Shown here piece by piece: positions 62,984-64,000 of a stretch of DNA of 64,000 bases. Made by a program: the position numbers and the translations under genes. Source of the DNA: Ottelia alismoides (taxonomy: Eukaryota > Streptophyta > Magnoliopsida > Alismatales > Hydrocharitaceae); contig JAZKJV010011400.1 in the NCBI GenBank assembly GCA_037367405.1, positions 1,858,501-1,922,500 of the forward strand, given 5' to 3'. The first letter of the stretch is position 1. Every line of letters begins with the position of its first letter. A model generated the notes under the pieces. That model did not search any database. It had not been told where the DNA came from and saw only the letters and a program-made list of their open reading frames with translations.

Positions 62984-64000
62984 TTAGCTGTACAGTTGAA
63001 TAGCACGAATGATCGCATCCAATTCGTTGGGCACTGCCACCGCACGGTTGGCAAAAGATGCCCGGGAGACGCCACGGCTGCCCAAGACTTCGTTGAATTT
63101 ATCTTGATCAGTCGTATGGTACGCCACGGTGGCAGTCGGGTCCTTCAACTGGTGGCCGGTCAACACGCAGACCACACGATCCGATGGAGCGATGACTCCT
63201 TCTTCGCGCAGTAGTTTCGCGCCGGCCACGCTGGCTGCGCTGGCCGGTTCGCAGCCGATACCACCGGCGCCAACTTGAGCTTTGGCATCCAGAATTTCTT
63301 GATCGTTTACGCGTCGCACGATACCGTCGCAGACATCCAGCGCACGCAAACATTTCTTCAGGTTAACCGGGCGATTGATCTCGATCGCGCTGGCAATGGT
63401 GTCCGCCTTGGCATGACGGCTATCCAAGTCGTCGTAGTATGCGCAGGTTGTCTTGGCGTCCGGCTGGCCAGCGTTCCAACGCAGGCCACGACGTTCGTAG
63501 AGTTGATATAGAGTATCGGCACCGGCAGCATTAATAACCGCCAGGCGAGGCGCTCGGTCGATCAGTCCCAGCTTGAGCAATTCCTGGAAAGCTTTGCCAA
63601 AAGCCGACGAGTTGCCAAGGTTACCACCTGGGACAACAATCCAGTCAGGAACTTGCCACCGCAGCGCTTCCAGCACTCGGAACATGATCGTCTTCTGGCC
63701 TTCCAGCCGGAACGGATTGATACTGTTAACCAGGTAGATGCCTAGATCCTTGGCAACTTCGCGAACGCGGATCATCGCGTCGTCGAAATCGCCGGCAATT
63801 TGAACCGTCAGTGCGCCATACTCGAGCGCTTGAGACAGCTTGCCGTAAGAGATCTTGCCGCTGCCAATAAAGATAACGGCCTTCATTAACTGGGTTACGG
63901 AACAGTACATGGCCAGTGAGGCGCTGGTGTTGCCAGTGCTGGCGCAGGCGGCTCGCTTGGCCCCAGTCAAATGAGCATGCGTAAAAGCCGCGCACATGCC
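62984..64000 (-). CDS. thrC: Threonine synthase (5'-truncated by the window end)
   Basis: The C-terminal 338 residues of a PLP-dependent threonine synthase, which converts O-phosphohomoserine to threonine. Visible family segments are '[16 protein letters not shown]', '[20 protein letters not shown]', '[19 protein letters not shown]' (the PLP-phosphate loop) and '[19 protein letters not shown]'. The N-terminus, with the PLP-binding Lys, lies outside the window. The Met at 63997 is internal, not a start. The frame is otherwise intact. Confidence 0.92.
   Translation of the reverse strand, partial: GMCAAFTHAHLTGAKRAACASTGNTSASLAMYCSVTQLMKAVIFIGSGKISYGKLSQALEYGALTVQIAGDFDDAMIRVREVAKDLGIYLVNSINPFRLEGQKTIMFRVLEALRWQVPDWIVVPGGNLGNSSAFGKAFQELLKLGLIDRAPRLAVINAAGADTLYQLYERRGLRWNAGQPDAKTTCAYYDDLDSRHAKADTIASAIEINRPVNLKKCLRALDVCDGIVRRVNDQEILDAKAQVGAGGIGCEPASAASVAGAKLLREEGVIAPSDRVVCVLTGHQLKDPTATVAYHTTDQDKFNEVLGSRGVSRASFANRAVAVPNELDAIIRAIQLYS

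Overview
The window looks like a chromosome segment of a planctomycete, probably Pirellulales. Lineage-typical families support this: a cut-off surface protein with an N-terminal LETRRVLAAE-type motif, a DUF1501 protein, a DUF1559 pseudopilin, two PQQ-like beta-propellers, a YTV-repeat cell-wall-type protein, three VCBS/ASPIC-UnbV proteins, a Cache-sensor Ser/Thr kinase, an ABC-permease/CPBP-protease fusion and a formaldehyde-activating-enzyme homologue. No rRNA, tRNA, CRISPR array, prophage or plasmid function was seen. Gene calls rest on motif recognition by eye.

Layout. 1-7700: partial PPC-domain protein, a two-gene phospholipid pair (CDP-alcohol phosphatidyltransferase and CdsA, joined by a GTGA overlap), a YwqK/MORN-repeat protein, a Tyr/Gly/Asn-rich secreted protein divergent from a PQQ-like propeller, and a PcfJ-like protein. 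7845-15279: a translationally coupled three-gene RND efflux operon (adaptor plus two pumps, MdtABC-like). 15345-22668: DUF1501, a DUF5077/DUF3472 protein coupled to a HExxH metallopeptidase, an M61 peptidase and a CocE/S15 hydrolase. 22669-24387: an intact IS110-family element in repeat-rich DNA. 24388-28519: an LRR-like membrane protein, a small conserved-looking protein and the kinase. 28709-32068: a fatty acid desaturase divergent from a fused reading frame made of cytochrome oxidase subunit II and a tri-haem cytochrome c. 32117-46465: a minus-strand block of TPR, VCBS and ASPIC/UnbV proteins with a hydrolase, a DUF1559 pseudopilin, a lipoprotein and a membrane protein. 46565-53852: a response regulator, an extended AI-2E transporter, an ABC exporter pair, a Fae homologue and a DUF937 protein. 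54048-64000: ThuA, Dus, YTV, DMFase-like, PQQ-like, RlmI-like and threonine synthase (cut by the window end).

The most unusual points are these. (1) The oxidase subunit II frame stops matching its family in the middle of a CxxCH haem motif and continues in frame into a separate cytochrome c gene, with no subunit I present. (2) The IS110 element has a 134-nt left leader closed by a 9-bp stem, a bridge-RNA candidate, and abuts a perfect 30-bp palindrome. (3) A hairpin repeat family is scattered between genes (about 3919, 6170, 18849, 28603, 55074). (4) Heptad CAAATTT arrays occur at two loci, one forming the end of a pump gene. (5) Two enzymes appear to lack canonical active-site residues: the CDP-alcohol phosphatidyltransferase and the Fae homologue.
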